Source: UBA12191 sp009937185
Lineage (GTDB): Bacteria; Planctomycetota; UBA8108; UBA1146
Length of the DNA: 64,000 nucleotides
Direction of reading: 5' to 3'
Assembly (NCBI GenBank): GCA_938075155.1
Contig: CALJGL010000011.1
Location: 1-64,000 of the forward strand
In this document: positions 9,487-18,222 of the stretch, one piece after another
Position numbering within the stretch: the stretch's first letter is position 1
Layout of the letters: each line of letters starts with the position of its first letter
Notes under the pieces: model-generated
The model's database searches: none
What the model was told of the DNA's origin: nothing
The model's input: only the letters and a program-made list of their open reading frames with translations
Translations under genes and position numbers: made by a program

Positions 9487-10079
9487 CTACAAATCCGTTG
9501 CAACGGAATACAAGTCATTCTGTAAGCGCATTTCATCTCAAAGAACACGACGAATCGTGCTTCATATCTTTCAACAACTCTTCAACAGATCGATACAACA
9601 TCGACAAGATACAGTGACGAACTTTGACGACTTAATCTCAGGCACCACATCTCGCTAACTTCTATGAAGAAGAGCGATGCGATCGATGGGCCTGAAAGCC
9701 ATCAAACTTACGTTGATCCCCGAAGTTTCTGGAACGTGAAGGGCTCACAGGAATTACTTCCTGAAATGAAACAGCCTCTTTCAACTCCCCGAGAAACAGC
9801 AAGAGATCGACCTCAACACCCGAGTCACACAAACAGTACTTCGAACACTCTGAGTACTCTGCGTAAAACTCGAAATTCACTGCACACTATTCCTGCCATC
9901 CGCATGACCGCGGATCACCTGGAAAACGACCTCGTATCCTCTGTATTCCGTTCACCGACCCCGTTTCGATTACATGATATGACTCATGCCCCCACGAAAC
10001 TGAGAGGTGTCGGACTCATTCTTTCCTCCCCCTCAGAAAGTCGATCAAAGTCGGAACAGTTCGTCCAAGTTTGAAAGAA

Positions 10080-10090
10080 CCCCGTTGGGG
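10080..10090 (-). terminator. Weak terminator-like hairpin downstream of the UDG gene
   Basis: CCCC-AAC-GGGG on the minus strand is followed by TTCTTTC, about 120 bases after the glycosylase stop. The stem is short and the T-tract is interrupted, so this is a weak candidate. Confidence 0.25.
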
Positions 10091-10207
10091 AAGAGGGAAG
10101 TATAGATCCCTGATCCGTCGAGTCAACGTCCCGAAATGGTCTCATTTGCCATGAATCCATACCAAGATTGAATTGGGCAGTTTCACGTTCGCATTAATTT
10201 TGGAGGA

Positions 10208-10999
10208 TCACTTCAAGCCGAGTGTCTCGATGACGACCTGAAGATCATGCCAGCATTCCGCCTTGGCCTGAGGTTGCTGAAGCAGGAATGCAGGATGGTG
10301 AGTCACGACGACAGGAACACCTTTGTAAACATGTTTTCGTCCTCTCAATCTCTTGAGAGAGGTGTCTTCCCCTGTCAAGAATTGAGCAGCAGGCTTCCCG
10401 AGCGCGACTATCATTTCAGGGCTTACTCTCTCAATTTGGGCATCTAGATAACTTCCACAGCTTTGAACTTCCTCGGGGAGAGGATCCCTACTCTCAGGCG
10501 GACGACATTTCAGTACGTTCGTAATGTAAACACTGTCACGAGTTAACTTCAGCCCCTGAGATAGGATTCGATCGAGCAACTGGCCGGATCTGCCGACGAA
10601 AGGCAAGCCCTGAAGGTCATCTTCTTCCCCTGGAGAGTCCCCTACAAACATCAATCGAGCCGAGGGATTCCCTGTCCCAAAAACCGTATTCTGACGATGC
10701 TGGCAAAGACCGCATCGCTCACAGGAGGCCACTAATCGGGCTATACTATCCAAATCGAGGTTCTCTAGTACGTCAACCGGTGGATTCCCCTCTGGAGGAG
10801 TGCATCCTGCTGTTGAAGCCCCTTTTAAAGTCGAATCTTCAGGGGAATTCAGCAGGATATTTTCTTCAGAATTCTTCTCTTCTTGGGCCAAATCACCCCT
10901 GCGACGACGAATTCCCCACCCCGCCAATGCACGATCGTGCAACGCGGGATCAAACATGAGGGATGAATCGGTCCCATTTTGCGGATCAGACTCAGACAT
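10208..10999 (-). CDS. Uracil-DNA glycosylase, family 4 (Fe-S type)
   Basis: This enzyme removes uracil from DNA in base excision repair. Of 263 residues the first 80 form a variable, probably flexible extension; the glycosylase domain begins near residue 85. Cys93 and Cys96 (CERC), Cys165 and Cys181 have the spacing of the four cysteines that hold the 4Fe-4S cluster in family 4 enzymes. The water-activating loop reads GDSPGEEDDLQGLPFVG (120-136) and the product-side loop VTHHPAFLLQQP (232-243) fits the HPSPLL-type motif. Its start overlaps the end of mtaB by eight bases, so the two are translationally coupled. It is the last gene of the ridA-oppD-oppF-mtaB run. The GDSPG variant differs a little from the common GEAPG. 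Confidence 0.93.
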   Translation of the reverse strand: MSESDPQNGTDSSLMFDPALHDRALAGWGIRRRRGDLAQEEKNSEENILLNSPEDSTLKGASTAGCTPPEGNPPVDVLENLDLDSIARLVASCERCGLCQHRQNTVFGTGNPSARLMFVGDSPGEEDDLQGLPFVGRSGQLLDRILSQGLKLTRDSVYITNVLKCRPPESRDPLPEEVQSCGSYLDAQIERVSPEMIVALGKPAAQFLTGEDTSLKRLRGRKHVYKGVPVVVTHHPAFLLQQPQAKAECWHDLQVVIETLGLK

Positions 11000-12335
11000 T
11001 CTGGCCCTTTTCTTGGGTGGTCTTCTGCGGAAGAGTCTTCTCTTCTAGCCATGATCCACAATAAACACCGGATTCCACAGACTCCAATAACACTTTGACT
11101 TCTTGCCCCCGAAGGAGACCTTGCCCCGCAACCCGGACTCTTAATCCTTCTCGGGAAAGCCCCTCTGCCTCAGAACTGGAACTCACTTTTTCCAAAAGAA
11201 CTCTGACCGAATCACCCAAACGCTTCCGACTCACTCGTTGTTGAACAGCGTCGCAATGTTGCCGAGCACGCAACATCCGGTCATGACGCACTGCGGGATC
11301 AAGATGACCCTCGAGGCGAGCAGCACCGGTTCGAGGCCTTGGGCTGTAAGGGAACAGGTGCACCTTTGCGAAATCTAAAGCGTCTACCATTTCCATAGAA
11401 GCTTCGAAGTCCTCTTCTGTCTCACCGGGAAAACCGACGATCAGATCTGTCGCCAAAATAGCATCAGGAAGCCGTTCCCGAATTCGGGACATCGCTTCAA
11501 CAAAATCATCTAATGAATAATCTCGCCTCATGGCATCGAGAATTTTTTGGCTTCCACTCTGTAACGGGACATGGAAGAAACGACAAAGACCTTCGTCAGC
11601 AACAAATGCATCGAGGAAAGAATCTGTAAACGCTCCTTCTCCGATAGAAGACAGACGGATTCTCTCAATTCCATCGATGTCCCTTAATCCCGTCAGTAAC
11701 TTTCCAAGACCATCTTCGATTCCAAGATCGCGCCCCCACTGACGAAGATGGATTCCGGTGAGAACCAGTTCTGAAAATCCGGCCTCAGCAAGACGGCGAG
11801 CTTCGTCCAAAACGGGTTGATGATCTCGGCTTCGCGAGCCACCCCGTAGATACGGAATAATGCAGTAACTGCAAAAGGAATCGCAACCGTCCTGGATTTT
11901 AAGGAATGCTCGGGTGCGTCCTTCAAAGGCGGATATCTCGAGTCCGAAAATGTCTCGAGACTTTCGTCGAGGTCGCTCATGACTCAGTTCGGCACCTTGA
12001 ATGATTTCTGCGACACGATGCTTCTCTTCATTCCCCACGAGATGCACCACGCCAGGGATTTCGACAAGTCTTTGTCGATCATCCTCGGTCATGCAACCCG
12101 TGACGATGATATCTGCTTCAGGATTTTTTTTGGCGAGAGATTTGACGCGTTCTTCAACTTTGAGGCCCGCCCGCTCAGTGACGGTACAAGAGTTGATCAC
12201 CAACAGGTCGATCCCCTCTGGTTTTTCAGCTTCCTGATACCCCAACTCCAAGATTTCTTCTCGGATAGCCTGAGTGTCATACTGATTAATTTTACAGCCA
12301 AAGGTGACGAACGCACATTCTGGCAAAACTCTCAC
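10992..12335 (-). CDS. mtaB: tRNA t6A37 methylthiotransferase MtaB
   Basis: MtaB adds a methylthio group to N6-threonylcarbamoyladenosine at position 37 of ANN-decoding tRNAs, using two 4Fe-4S clusters and SAM. The 447-residue product has the three domains in order. The N-terminal UPF0004 domain carries cluster-binding Cys14 (FGCKINQYD), Cys50 (NSCTVTE) and Cys81 (TGCMTEDD). The radical SAM core carries CDSFCSYC (Cys151, 155, 158; CX3CX2C). A C-terminal TRAM-like domain lies at about 375-435. GCKINQ rather than GCQMN favours MtaB over MiaB. The start is GTG at 12335 with AGGAAG almost touching it, so translation may be weak or the true start slightly different. It overlaps the UDG gene and follows oppF by 65 bases with no terminator. 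Confidence 0.93.
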   Translation of the reverse strand: MRVLPECAFVTFGCKINQYDTQAIREEILELGYQEAEKPEGIDLLVINSCTVTERAGLKVEERVKSLAKKNPEADIIVTGCMTEDDRQRLVEIPGVVHLVGNEEKHRVAEIIQGAELSHERPRRKSRDIFGLEISAFEGRTRAFLKIQDGCDSFCSYCIIPYLRGGSRSRDHQPVLDEARRLAEAGFSELVLTGIHLRQWGRDLGIEDGLGKLLTGLRDIDGIERIRLSSIGEGAFTDSFLDAFVADEGLCRFFHVPLQSGSQKILDAMRRDYSLDDFVEAMSRIRERLPDAILATDLIVGFPGETEEDFEASMEMVDALDFAKVHLFPYSPRPRTGAARLEGHLDPAVRHDRMLRARQHCDAVQQRVSRKRLGDSVRVLLEKVSSSSEAEGLSREGLRVRVAGQGLLRGQEVKVLLESVESGVYCGSWLEEKTLPQKTTQEKGQNV

Positions 12336-12400
12336 CTTCCTGATCTATTCGATCTGAATATTCTCTATCTGATTTATCTCAAACCTGCGTCAGTGGACGA

Positions 12401-13408
12401 TCAGACCGAGACTTCACCCACACCTTCTTTGCTCTCAAGCCAACAATAACTTTGATGGTCTGAAGTGATATTAAATCCTTCAGGCACATTTTTTGAGCAA
12501 CGAGGACCGACTTGAGGGCACCGTGTGTGGAATGGACAACCCGATGGAGGATTGATAGGAGAAGGGACATCTCCTTCCAATAATATTCGATTCTTTTTTC
12601 GACGAGGATCGGGTTCAGGTACCGCTGATAGCAGTGCCCGAGTGTAGGGGTGCCTCGGATCTGCATAGAGATCATCAGAAGCAGCTTCCTCTACAATCTT
12701 CCCCAGATACATCACTGCAACCCTGTCGCTGATGTGTTCAACCACCGCAAGATCATGCGCGATGAAAAGATAGGACAAATCGAATTCGTCCTGTAGATCC
12801 AACAGCAAATTGATGATTTGTGCTTGGATTGAAACGTCGAGGGCACTGACCGCTTCGTCGCAGACAATAAATTCAGGGTCGACCGACAACGCCCGAGCAA
12901 TACCGACACGTTGCCTCTGGCCGCCAGAGAACTCATGTGGATAGCGATTGATGTGATTGATAGGATCCAGGCCGCACCGATCCATGAGATGCTGGACTCT
13001 CTCTCTTATCTCCTTATCATTCCCCATCTTATGAATATGTGGGCCCTCACTGAGAATGGAACCGACTGTCATACGTGGATTGAGAGATCCATAGGGGTCT
13101 TGGAAGATAATCTGCATCCGCTTACGAAGAGCACGCAGTTGCTCCCCCTCTGTCGCCAGCACATCCATACCATCGAATTTGACGGATCCTTCTGTGGGCT
13201 CAACGAGGCGTAATAACGATCTTCCAACTGTTGTTTTTCCACACCCAGATTCTCCGACAAGGCCCAATGTTTCTTTACGACCCAAGGAGAAACTCACTCC
13301 GTCGACCGCCTTGACCTGCCCGGTCACTTTGGAAAAGATTCCAGATCGTATTGGGAACCAAGTCTTTAGATCTTTGACCTCGAGAAGAGGTTTTTTTGCT
13401 TCACTCAT
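12401..13408 (-). CDS. oppF: Oligopeptide/dipeptide ABC transporter ATP-binding protein, OppF/DppF type
   Basis: This 335-residue cytoplasmic ATPase powers peptide import together with its OppD partner. Walker A is GESGCGKT (52-59), the signature is FSGGQRQR (160-167), and Walker B is IVCDEAVSALD (181-191). After residue 260 comes the C-terminal extension with the oligopeptide-transporter motif INPPSGCPFHTRCP, whose cysteines can bind an Fe-S cluster in this family. The start codon overlaps the oppD stop by four bases (ATGA). No permease or substrate-binding protein gene is next to it, which is unusual for an Opp operon; these must be encoded elsewhere. The substrate cannot be told from the ATPase. 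Confidence 0.92.
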   Translation of the reverse strand: MSEAKKPLLEVKDLKTWFPIRSGIFSKVTGQVKAVDGVSFSLGRKETLGLVGESGCGKTTVGRSLLRLVEPTEGSVKFDGMDVLATEGEQLRALRKRMQIIFQDPYGSLNPRMTVGSILSEGPHIHKMGNDKEIRERVQHLMDRCGLDPINHINRYPHEFSGGQRQRVGIARALSVDPEFIVCDEAVSALDVSIQAQIINLLLDLQDEFDLSYLFIAHDLAVVEHISDRVAVMYLGKIVEEAASDDLYADPRHPYTRALLSAVPEPDPRRKKNRILLEGDVPSPINPPSGCPFHTRCPQVGPRCSKNVPEGFNITSDHQSYCWLESKEGVGEVSV

Positions 13409-14418
13409 CCTGAGCCTCCGGTACCCGCAGTCTTGTTTTTAGCGATTTCACTCCAGTGATGACAAGAAACCTGGTGGTTTTCAGCAGCCTCGGAGAGTTC
13501 TGGTTCAACCTGTGCACACTCGTCAGTAGCGAAAGCACAACGGGGACGGAACTTGCATCCGCTAGGGAACTGCAATGGATTCGGAACGTTACCCTCGATC
13601 ACTTCGAGGCGATCGCTTTCTTTTTCAAGACGTGGCAGAGAACGAAACAAACCTATGGTGTAAGGGTGCTTCGGCTTCTCAAACAGTTCTTCAACAGGAG
13701 CACTCTCGACCACCTTGCCAGCATACATGACAACCACATGATCAGCATTCTCAGCGACCACTCCCAGGTCGTGAGTGATCATAAGAATCGCCATGCCTTT
13801 TTCTCTCTGCAGGTCTCGCAAGAGCTCAAGTATTTGTGCCTGAATCGTCACATCTAGAGCCGTCGTCGGTTCATCAGCGATCAGCAATGAAGGATTGCAA
13901 GCCAAGGCAATGGCGATCATCACTCTTTGCTTCATTCCACCGGAGAGTTGGTGAGGATATTCGTCGACACGTTGCTCTGGAGAAGGAATCCCCACTTGCT
14001 TCAAGAGTTCGATACTTCGGGCATGAGCCTCTTGACGAGACAGGCCCTGATGCAGGCGAAGAGATTCACCAATTTGGTCACCCACCCTGAAAACGGGATT
14101 CAGACTCGTCATAGGCTCTTGGAAAATGACAGAAACTTCATTTCCCCGGATCTTCCGCATCTGCTCTTCACTTTTTTCGAGAAGGTTTTCACCCTTAAAG
14201 ATGATTTTACCTCCGACATATTTACCTGGAGGCGTAGGGACCAATTGAAGAATGCTCATCGCGGTTACTGATTTCCCACAACCCGACTCTCCAACGACTC
14301 CCAAAGTCTCTCCCGGCTTGATGGCATAGCTCACCCCATCGACAGCCTTTGCCACACCATCGTCGGTATAGAAGTATGTCTTCAACTCTTCAATCGATAG
14401 CAGTGGCTCATTACTCAA
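13405..14418 (-). CDS. oppD: Oligopeptide/dipeptide ABC transporter ATP-binding protein, OppD/DppD type
   Basis: The 337-residue protein is the second ATPase of a peptide importer. It has Walker A GESGCGKS (43-50), signature LSGGMKQR (158-165; the Met variant is normal for OppD), Walker B LLIADEPTTALD (178-189), and the C-terminal motif NPLQFPSGCKFRPRCAFA. Its start overlaps the ridA stop by four bases and its stop overlaps the oppF start by four bases, so the three are translated as a coupled set. As with oppF, no membrane subunit gene is present nearby. Confidence 0.92.
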   Translation of the reverse strand: MSNEPLLSIEELKTYFYTDDGVAKAVDGVSYAIKPGETLGVVGESGCGKSVTAMSILQLVPTPPGKYVGGKIIFKGENLLEKSEEQMRKIRGNEVSVIFQEPMTSLNPVFRVGDQIGESLRLHQGLSRQEAHARSIELLKQVGIPSPEQRVDEYPHQLSGGMKQRVMIAIALACNPSLLIADEPTTALDVTIQAQILELLRDLQREKGMAILMITHDLGVVAENADHVVVMYAGKVVESAPVEELFEKPKHPYTIGLFRSLPRLEKESDRLEVIEGNVPNPLQFPSGCKFRPRCAFATDECAQVEPELSEAAENHQVSCHHWSEIAKNKTAGTGGSG

Positions 14419-14813
14419 CGGGAGTCTCTCTTCCGGGCGATCGCATCGATCTCAACATCCACACCTTTAGGTAACGCGGCAGCCTGAATACAGACTCGCG
14501 CAGGAAAGGGTTCACAAAAGAAACCAGCGTAGATCTCGTTGACGGCGGCAAAATCCCCCATATCTGAGAGATATACCTGAGTCTTGACGACGTCTGACAA
14601 CTCGCACCCAGCGGCCTTCAACACTGCACCTAAATTACTCAGTGCCTGTTGTGCCTGATCCTGAATCCCTCTCTTGATGGAACCATCTCCCGGAACCATT
14701 GGGATTTGTCCAGAGCAGTAGACCCAACCATCCACCTCTATTGCTTGGGAGTAAGGACCCATTGCGGCCGGTGCATTCTCTGTACTGATCGATTTTTTTT
14801 GATCCAGCGACAT
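14415..14813 (-). CDS. ridA: RidA family enamine/imine deaminase
   Basis: RidA hydrolyses reactive enamine/imine intermediates such as 2-aminoacrylate made by PLP enzymes, releasing ammonia. The 132-residue length fits the family. Conserved parts include GPYSQAI (19-25), YCSGQIP (32-38) and PARVCIQAAALPKGVDVEI (104-122), with Arg106 as the substrate-carboxylate-binding arginine. The ribosome site AAGGAG lies about eight bases before the ATG. It is the first gene of the ridA-oppD-oppF run and overlaps oppD by four bases. The pairing suggests that breakdown of imported peptide-derived amino acids creates the need for RidA, though this is inference. Confidence 0.93.
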   Translation of the reverse strand: MSLDQKKSISTENAPAAMGPYSQAIEVDGWVYCSGQIPMVPGDGSIKRGIQDQAQQALSNLGAVLKAAGCELSDVVKTQVYLSDMGDFAAVNEIYAGFFCEPFPARVCIQAAALPKGVDVEIDAIARKRDSR

Positions 14814-14916
14814 TTGTCAGGACTCCTTCCGAGGGGAGGTCTAGTGGAAAGTCTTTGAGACCTTCGGAAGCTCCCAGTGAGGAAACGTTCCGTCGACGAT
14901 ACTAACGGGGGTCCGA

Positions 14917-15429
14917 TCAGGTTTCCAGCGAGCCTGAATCGAGTCTCCGATCCAATTCAGCAGAGAGCTCCGATGAAATACTCTCGGGGAGCGAAGAACT
15001 GACATCGCCGCCAAAAGCAGCAATCTCCTTAATGTGTCGACTGGAGAGATGGGAGTATTCCAAACTGGGCAAGACGAAGACCGTCTCGGCCCCGAGATCT
15101 CCAGATATGGATCGATTGGTCAGAGCCATGGTGTACTCCGCCTCAAAGTCCGCAAATGTGCGAATTCCCCGCAATAACAGCCTTGCAGACTCTTGCTTGA
15201 GTAACTCGACCACGAGGCCATCAAACTGAACCACTCGGACACCTGAAATCCCATCCGTGGATTTCTTCAACCACTGAACTCGTTCATCCGACGAAAAAAG
15301 TGATTCTTTTTGCCTGTTGACGGCGACTGCCACAATCAGTTCTTCGAACATCCGGGAACCACGTTGGATCAGATCCAAATGCCCTTTGTGAGGGGGATCA
15401 AAAGTGCCGGGATACACTGCCTTACTCAT
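14917..15429 (-). CDS. coaD: Pantetheine-phosphate adenylyltransferase
   Basis: CoaD transfers AMP from ATP to 4'-phosphopantetheine, the penultimate step of coenzyme A synthesis. From the ATG at 15429 the product has 170 residues, close to the usual 160. The nucleotidyltransferase motif YPGTFDPPHKGHLDLI sits at the start, with the T/HxGH residues; LLRGIRTFADFEAEYTMAL and the ATP-binding SSRHIKEIA follow. I chose 15429 over the in-frame ATG at 15447 because AAAGGAG is eight bases upstream and this start matches the family N-terminus. It has 103 bases of spacing to ridA and may share its transcript. Confidence 0.95.
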   Translation of the reverse strand: MSKAVYPGTFDPPHKGHLDLIQRGSRMFEELIVAVAVNRQKESLFSSDERVQWLKKSTDGISGVRVVQFDGLVVELLKQESARLLLRGIRTFADFEAEYTMALTNRSISGDLGAETVFVLPSLEYSHLSSRHIKEIAAFGGDVSSSLPESISSELSAELDRRLDSGSLET

Positions 15430-15560
15430 GTCACCGACTCCTTTCATGCCGTTCTGGCTGGAGGATTGGAAGAGTGCCTACCACTATGGGAAGGCCCGTC
15501 GAGAAGGGAGTCCCCTTCTCCTCAGGAATGATCATGGCGGTAATTCTGAAGGCTGAAAAC

Positions 15561-15590
15561 AAAAAAAGAGGGGGTGCCGAAGAAACACCC
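15561..15590 (-). terminator. lptD: Rho-independent terminator after lptD
   Basis: On the minus strand, 14 bases after the lptD stop, GGGTG and CACCC form a hairpin around a nine-base loop. It is followed by CCTC and seven T residues, so transcription of lptD probably ends here, before coaD. Confidence 0.65.
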
Positions 15591-15603
15591 GAATTCTTAG
15601 GGT

Positions 15604-18123
15604 TTACCAGGGACGTCCTCTGGAACCCATTCCCGCACGTCCCCCCTGCAGCGCACCCAGCCATTCTCTCAGTCCGATTTCCACACGGAATGTGGTGTCA
15701 TCAGTGATTCCGGCTTCGACATCGACTCCGAATCCGATTCTGAAAGTTCGGAAGTTTCGGCCGACTTCCCACCATTGACCCAGAACATCTTCGTTATCGA
15801 GGTCATATTCGACAAATAATCCAAGATCCCAAAGAGAAGAGGCCAGATATCGACCTCCCATAAGAAGAGTCTCCTGATATTCGGGACGATTTCGCCAACT
15901 CGCCTCAAACAGACCTGACGAGGGATCCAACCAACGAAGACCGGCGTTTTTACCCCGATCTTCACCGAGACCCAAATCTTGGCGACTTTCTCCGAACAAA
16001 CTCCAGCCTCCGGAACCGTGAATCACCACTTCAGAGAAGAGATCACCCCATGACTCTCCCGCATTGTCCCGATCCGCCTCAGGGTAAAAGAGTGCATCGA
16101 CTCTGAGTTCAGCGACAGCCCGATTCCCCAGTCGATACAACTTTTCTCTATCCGTTCTCGATTGGCGTGTCTGGAAACGATGCCCCATCGACAAGGTCAC
16201 CACATCTAGGTTCTGAAGTTGATCGATGGAGTCCATCGAATAAGGAACATCTGCGATATCAAGAGTGGTATCGAAGAGACTCGAGTAGTTCGCACGAAAA
16301 TCGACCACGTGACGGAGATCTTCTATTTCTAAGGTTTCATTCCGAACGTTGAAAACTCTCGAAAATCGTGTGGCAGCCTCGACCCCCGCTGAGAGTATCG
16401 ATCGATCTTGTTCTTCCAAATTTGTCGAAGTCCAACTGGTCCAACGAAGACCCGCAGATGGAATCACATTGAGCCAACGGGAAGCAACGATGGGCCGTAA
16501 GACCTCTCCCCTTATATCGATTCGTCGAACCTCAATGGCTGGATCCAGAGATCCCGTTTCAGGGATGGATTCGAGATCGGCATAAACCAGATCCGAATCA
16601 AAACGAAATCCACCGGCAATAGGAGCGTCTAAAGCTCTGAATCGAAATTCAGGTTTTTTCTCGAGTGCAGGAACGAAGTCTTCATATTTTGATTCAACAA
16701 GGACACTGGCGGAATAAGCTCCTCCCAGATCCTGACGCAACGAGAAGAAGTTCTCTGGCTTTTTGACGGCTCTCGATTCCACACGAAAGAACTCATCGAC
16801 GAAACCGGCATCGCTTGCAGATGCATACTCAACATCGATCAGAGTGCCTCTCGCAAATCGTGCATGCAAAAAGGCTCTTCCCCGAAAACGATCGGGATCA
16901 GAGATCACTGCTCCATCGGTATCCTGAGTCGCCTTGTCCGAGATTTGCCAATAGGAGCCATATCCAAAAAGCTCCAGCCTACCGTCGGGATCCGCTGCCC
17001 AACGCAGAGGATCTCTCCCCAATTCAAAATCCAAACCATATCCAGTGCCACGCTTGGAAAGTTGATCGACTCTCGGGGTCAAATCAAACTCATCTTCAAA
17101 TCGTGAGGGGATCAGGAAATCACCATTCCAGGAAGTATCGATCCGTGATCCAAAACGATTGGAGTCAGAAATCCGAAGATCACGCAATGGAAAAGATCGA
17201 CCCCAGCGGGTATCCCATGTAGTTCTTGGGAACGGAACCACAGGCACCCCAAAGATTTCCAATCGAGCATCTTCCACCTCAAACATGTATCCGCCCGGTA
17301 AATCTTCATCGGCTCTTTGGTCTATTTCCTCGCGAGGACTGGCAGATCCTTTATCGGCAATCAGTGCCCATTCCGGATGATCAAAGTCATCTGTGGTGAA
17401 AACGATGCCACGCCCCTGAATACCTTCGAAATCATCCACACTCAGAAACTGTGCTGCGATACCCAAGGTAGAAACCGTTGTCCCGGAATCACTGACTTCG
17501 GAAACGCCAGCCACCCATGACTCCGCCATACGCCTAGACCTTCGAGGGTCATCTCTTGGAAGAGTTCTGAGGGTCTCAATCAATTCCTGAGTGAGACGAA
17601 CCCGAGCTTCAGTCAGCACCATACGTTTTGTTGCGACTTCTAGAAAAACCGATTCCGCTTGGAATGTCTGCACACCCCGTTTCAACAAGACTCCGCCCAT
17701 CGCTAAGACTTTGGGATTCACCGGTCCCGATTCAGCATCGACCCCATCGACATAAACTCCAACAGCATCGGCTCTCAGCGAAAACCCTCGTCCTTCGAGC
17801 AAAACATTGCCCAGAACGACAAGAGATCGACCACCATCTTGAGTCGAAATATCCGCCTCAAGTCGGTCGTAAAAAATGGAGATATCTTCGTCAGAACCAA
17901 AGAGTCCTGTCGTGGTTTGGGCAAAAAGAGGCGGTGTACTGATGAGGAACAACAGGAACAAAGCGAGGGAGAAGACCTTCAAATGAGGAGGGGAACTCAA
18001 TCCAGACACCAACCCCTCAGTTGCAGCTGGAGCAGTATCTAGAGCAACTACTGGCGTTGTTGAATCCGAAAACAAGCGATTCAAAAACCCAGTGCCCTTT
18101 ATCGAATTTTCCGATTTTGGCAT
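15604..18123 (-). CDS. lptD: LPS-assembly protein LptD-like outer-membrane barrel
   Basis: LptD inserts lipopolysaccharide into the outer leaflet of the outer membrane. The 839-residue product has a hydrophobic export segment at about 49-69 (ending PPLFAQ), an OstA/LptA-like beta-jellyroll (about 85-330, including FYDRLEADIS and VLGNVLLEGRGFSLRADAV), and a long C-terminal barrel with alternating aromatic strands. IFGVPVVPFPRTTWD leads into the barrel, like the PVFYFPY segment of the family. The ATG at 18123 has a strong GGGGAGG site, which leaves about 47 residues before the export segment, unusually many. I find no cysteine in the protein, so it cannot make the disulfides needed for the E. 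coli enzyme; many other phyla also lack them. LptE is not seen nearby. Confidence 0.82.
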   Translation of the reverse strand: MPKSENSIKGTGFLNRLFSDSTTPVVALDTAPAATEGLVSGLSSPPHLKVFSLALFLLFLISTPPLFAQTTTGLFGSDEDISIFYDRLEADISTQDGGRSLVVLGNVLLEGRGFSLRADAVGVYVDGVDAESGPVNPKVLAMGGVLLKRGVQTFQAESVFLEVATKRMVLTEARVRLTQELIETLRTLPRDDPRRSRRMAESWVAGVSEVSDSGTTVSTLGIAAQFLSVDDFEGIQGRGIVFTTDDFDHPEWALIADKGSASPREEIDQRADEDLPGGYMFEVEDARLEIFGVPVVPFPRTTWDTRWGRSFPLRDLRISDSNRFGSRIDTSWNGDFLIPSRFEDEFDLTPRVDQLSKRGTGYGLDFELGRDPLRWAADPDGRLELFGYGSYWQISDKATQDTDGAVISDPDRFRGRAFLHARFARGTLIDVEYASASDAGFVDEFFRVESRAVKKPENFFSLRQDLGGAYSASVLVESKYEDFVPALEKKPEFRFRALDAPIAGGFRFDSDLVYADLESIPETGSLDPAIEVRRIDIRGEVLRPIVASRWLNVIPSAGLRWTSWTSTNLEEQDRSILSAGVEAATRFSRVFNVRNETLEIEDLRHVVDFRANYSSLFDTTLDIADVPYSMDSIDQLQNLDVVTLSMGHRFQTRQSRTDREKLYRLGNRAVAELRVDALFYPEADRDNAGESWGDLFSEVVIHGSGGWSLFGESRQDLGLGEDRGKNAGLRWLDPSSGLFEASWRNRPEYQETLLMGGRYLASSLWDLGLFVEYDLDNEDVLGQWWEVGRNFRTFRIGFGVDVEAGITDDTTFRVEIGLREWLGALQGGRAGMGSRGRPW

Positions 18124-18222
18124 GGAGCCTCCCCGAAGCGAGTAGATCTGGCGTCGATCCCCTGAACGGAGAACACGTTAGACCTTTCAACGGGAGGCAT
18201 CCAGAACTTCCACAAACGGCGA

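Larger units (their letters stand above)
9340..10207. other. 868-base region without a convincing gene
   Basis: No reading frame here has a ribosome site or a protein that looks real. Visible structure includes a 16-base perfect palindrome at 9471-9486 (TCCGAAAAGTTTCGGA) and, read on the minus strand, a CACGA-TTCG-TCGTG hairpin at 9546-9559 with a UUCG loop. Both lie within 220 bases upstream of the pilM start and may be part of its leader or control region. Near 10080-10090 there is CCCC-GTT-GGGG, which on the minus strand is followed by TTCTTTC. Confidence 0.4.

Noticed and set aside
9662..9880. Minus-strand open frame of 72 codons in the same gap, considered as a small pilin-like gene before pilM
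   Set aside because: No hydrophobic prepilin segment (no GFTLIE-like motif) and no ribosome site.
9664..10074. Plus-strand open frame of 136 codons in the long gap
   Set aside because: No ribosome site, Ser/Thr/Arg-rich low-information protein and no recognisable domain; more likely chance.
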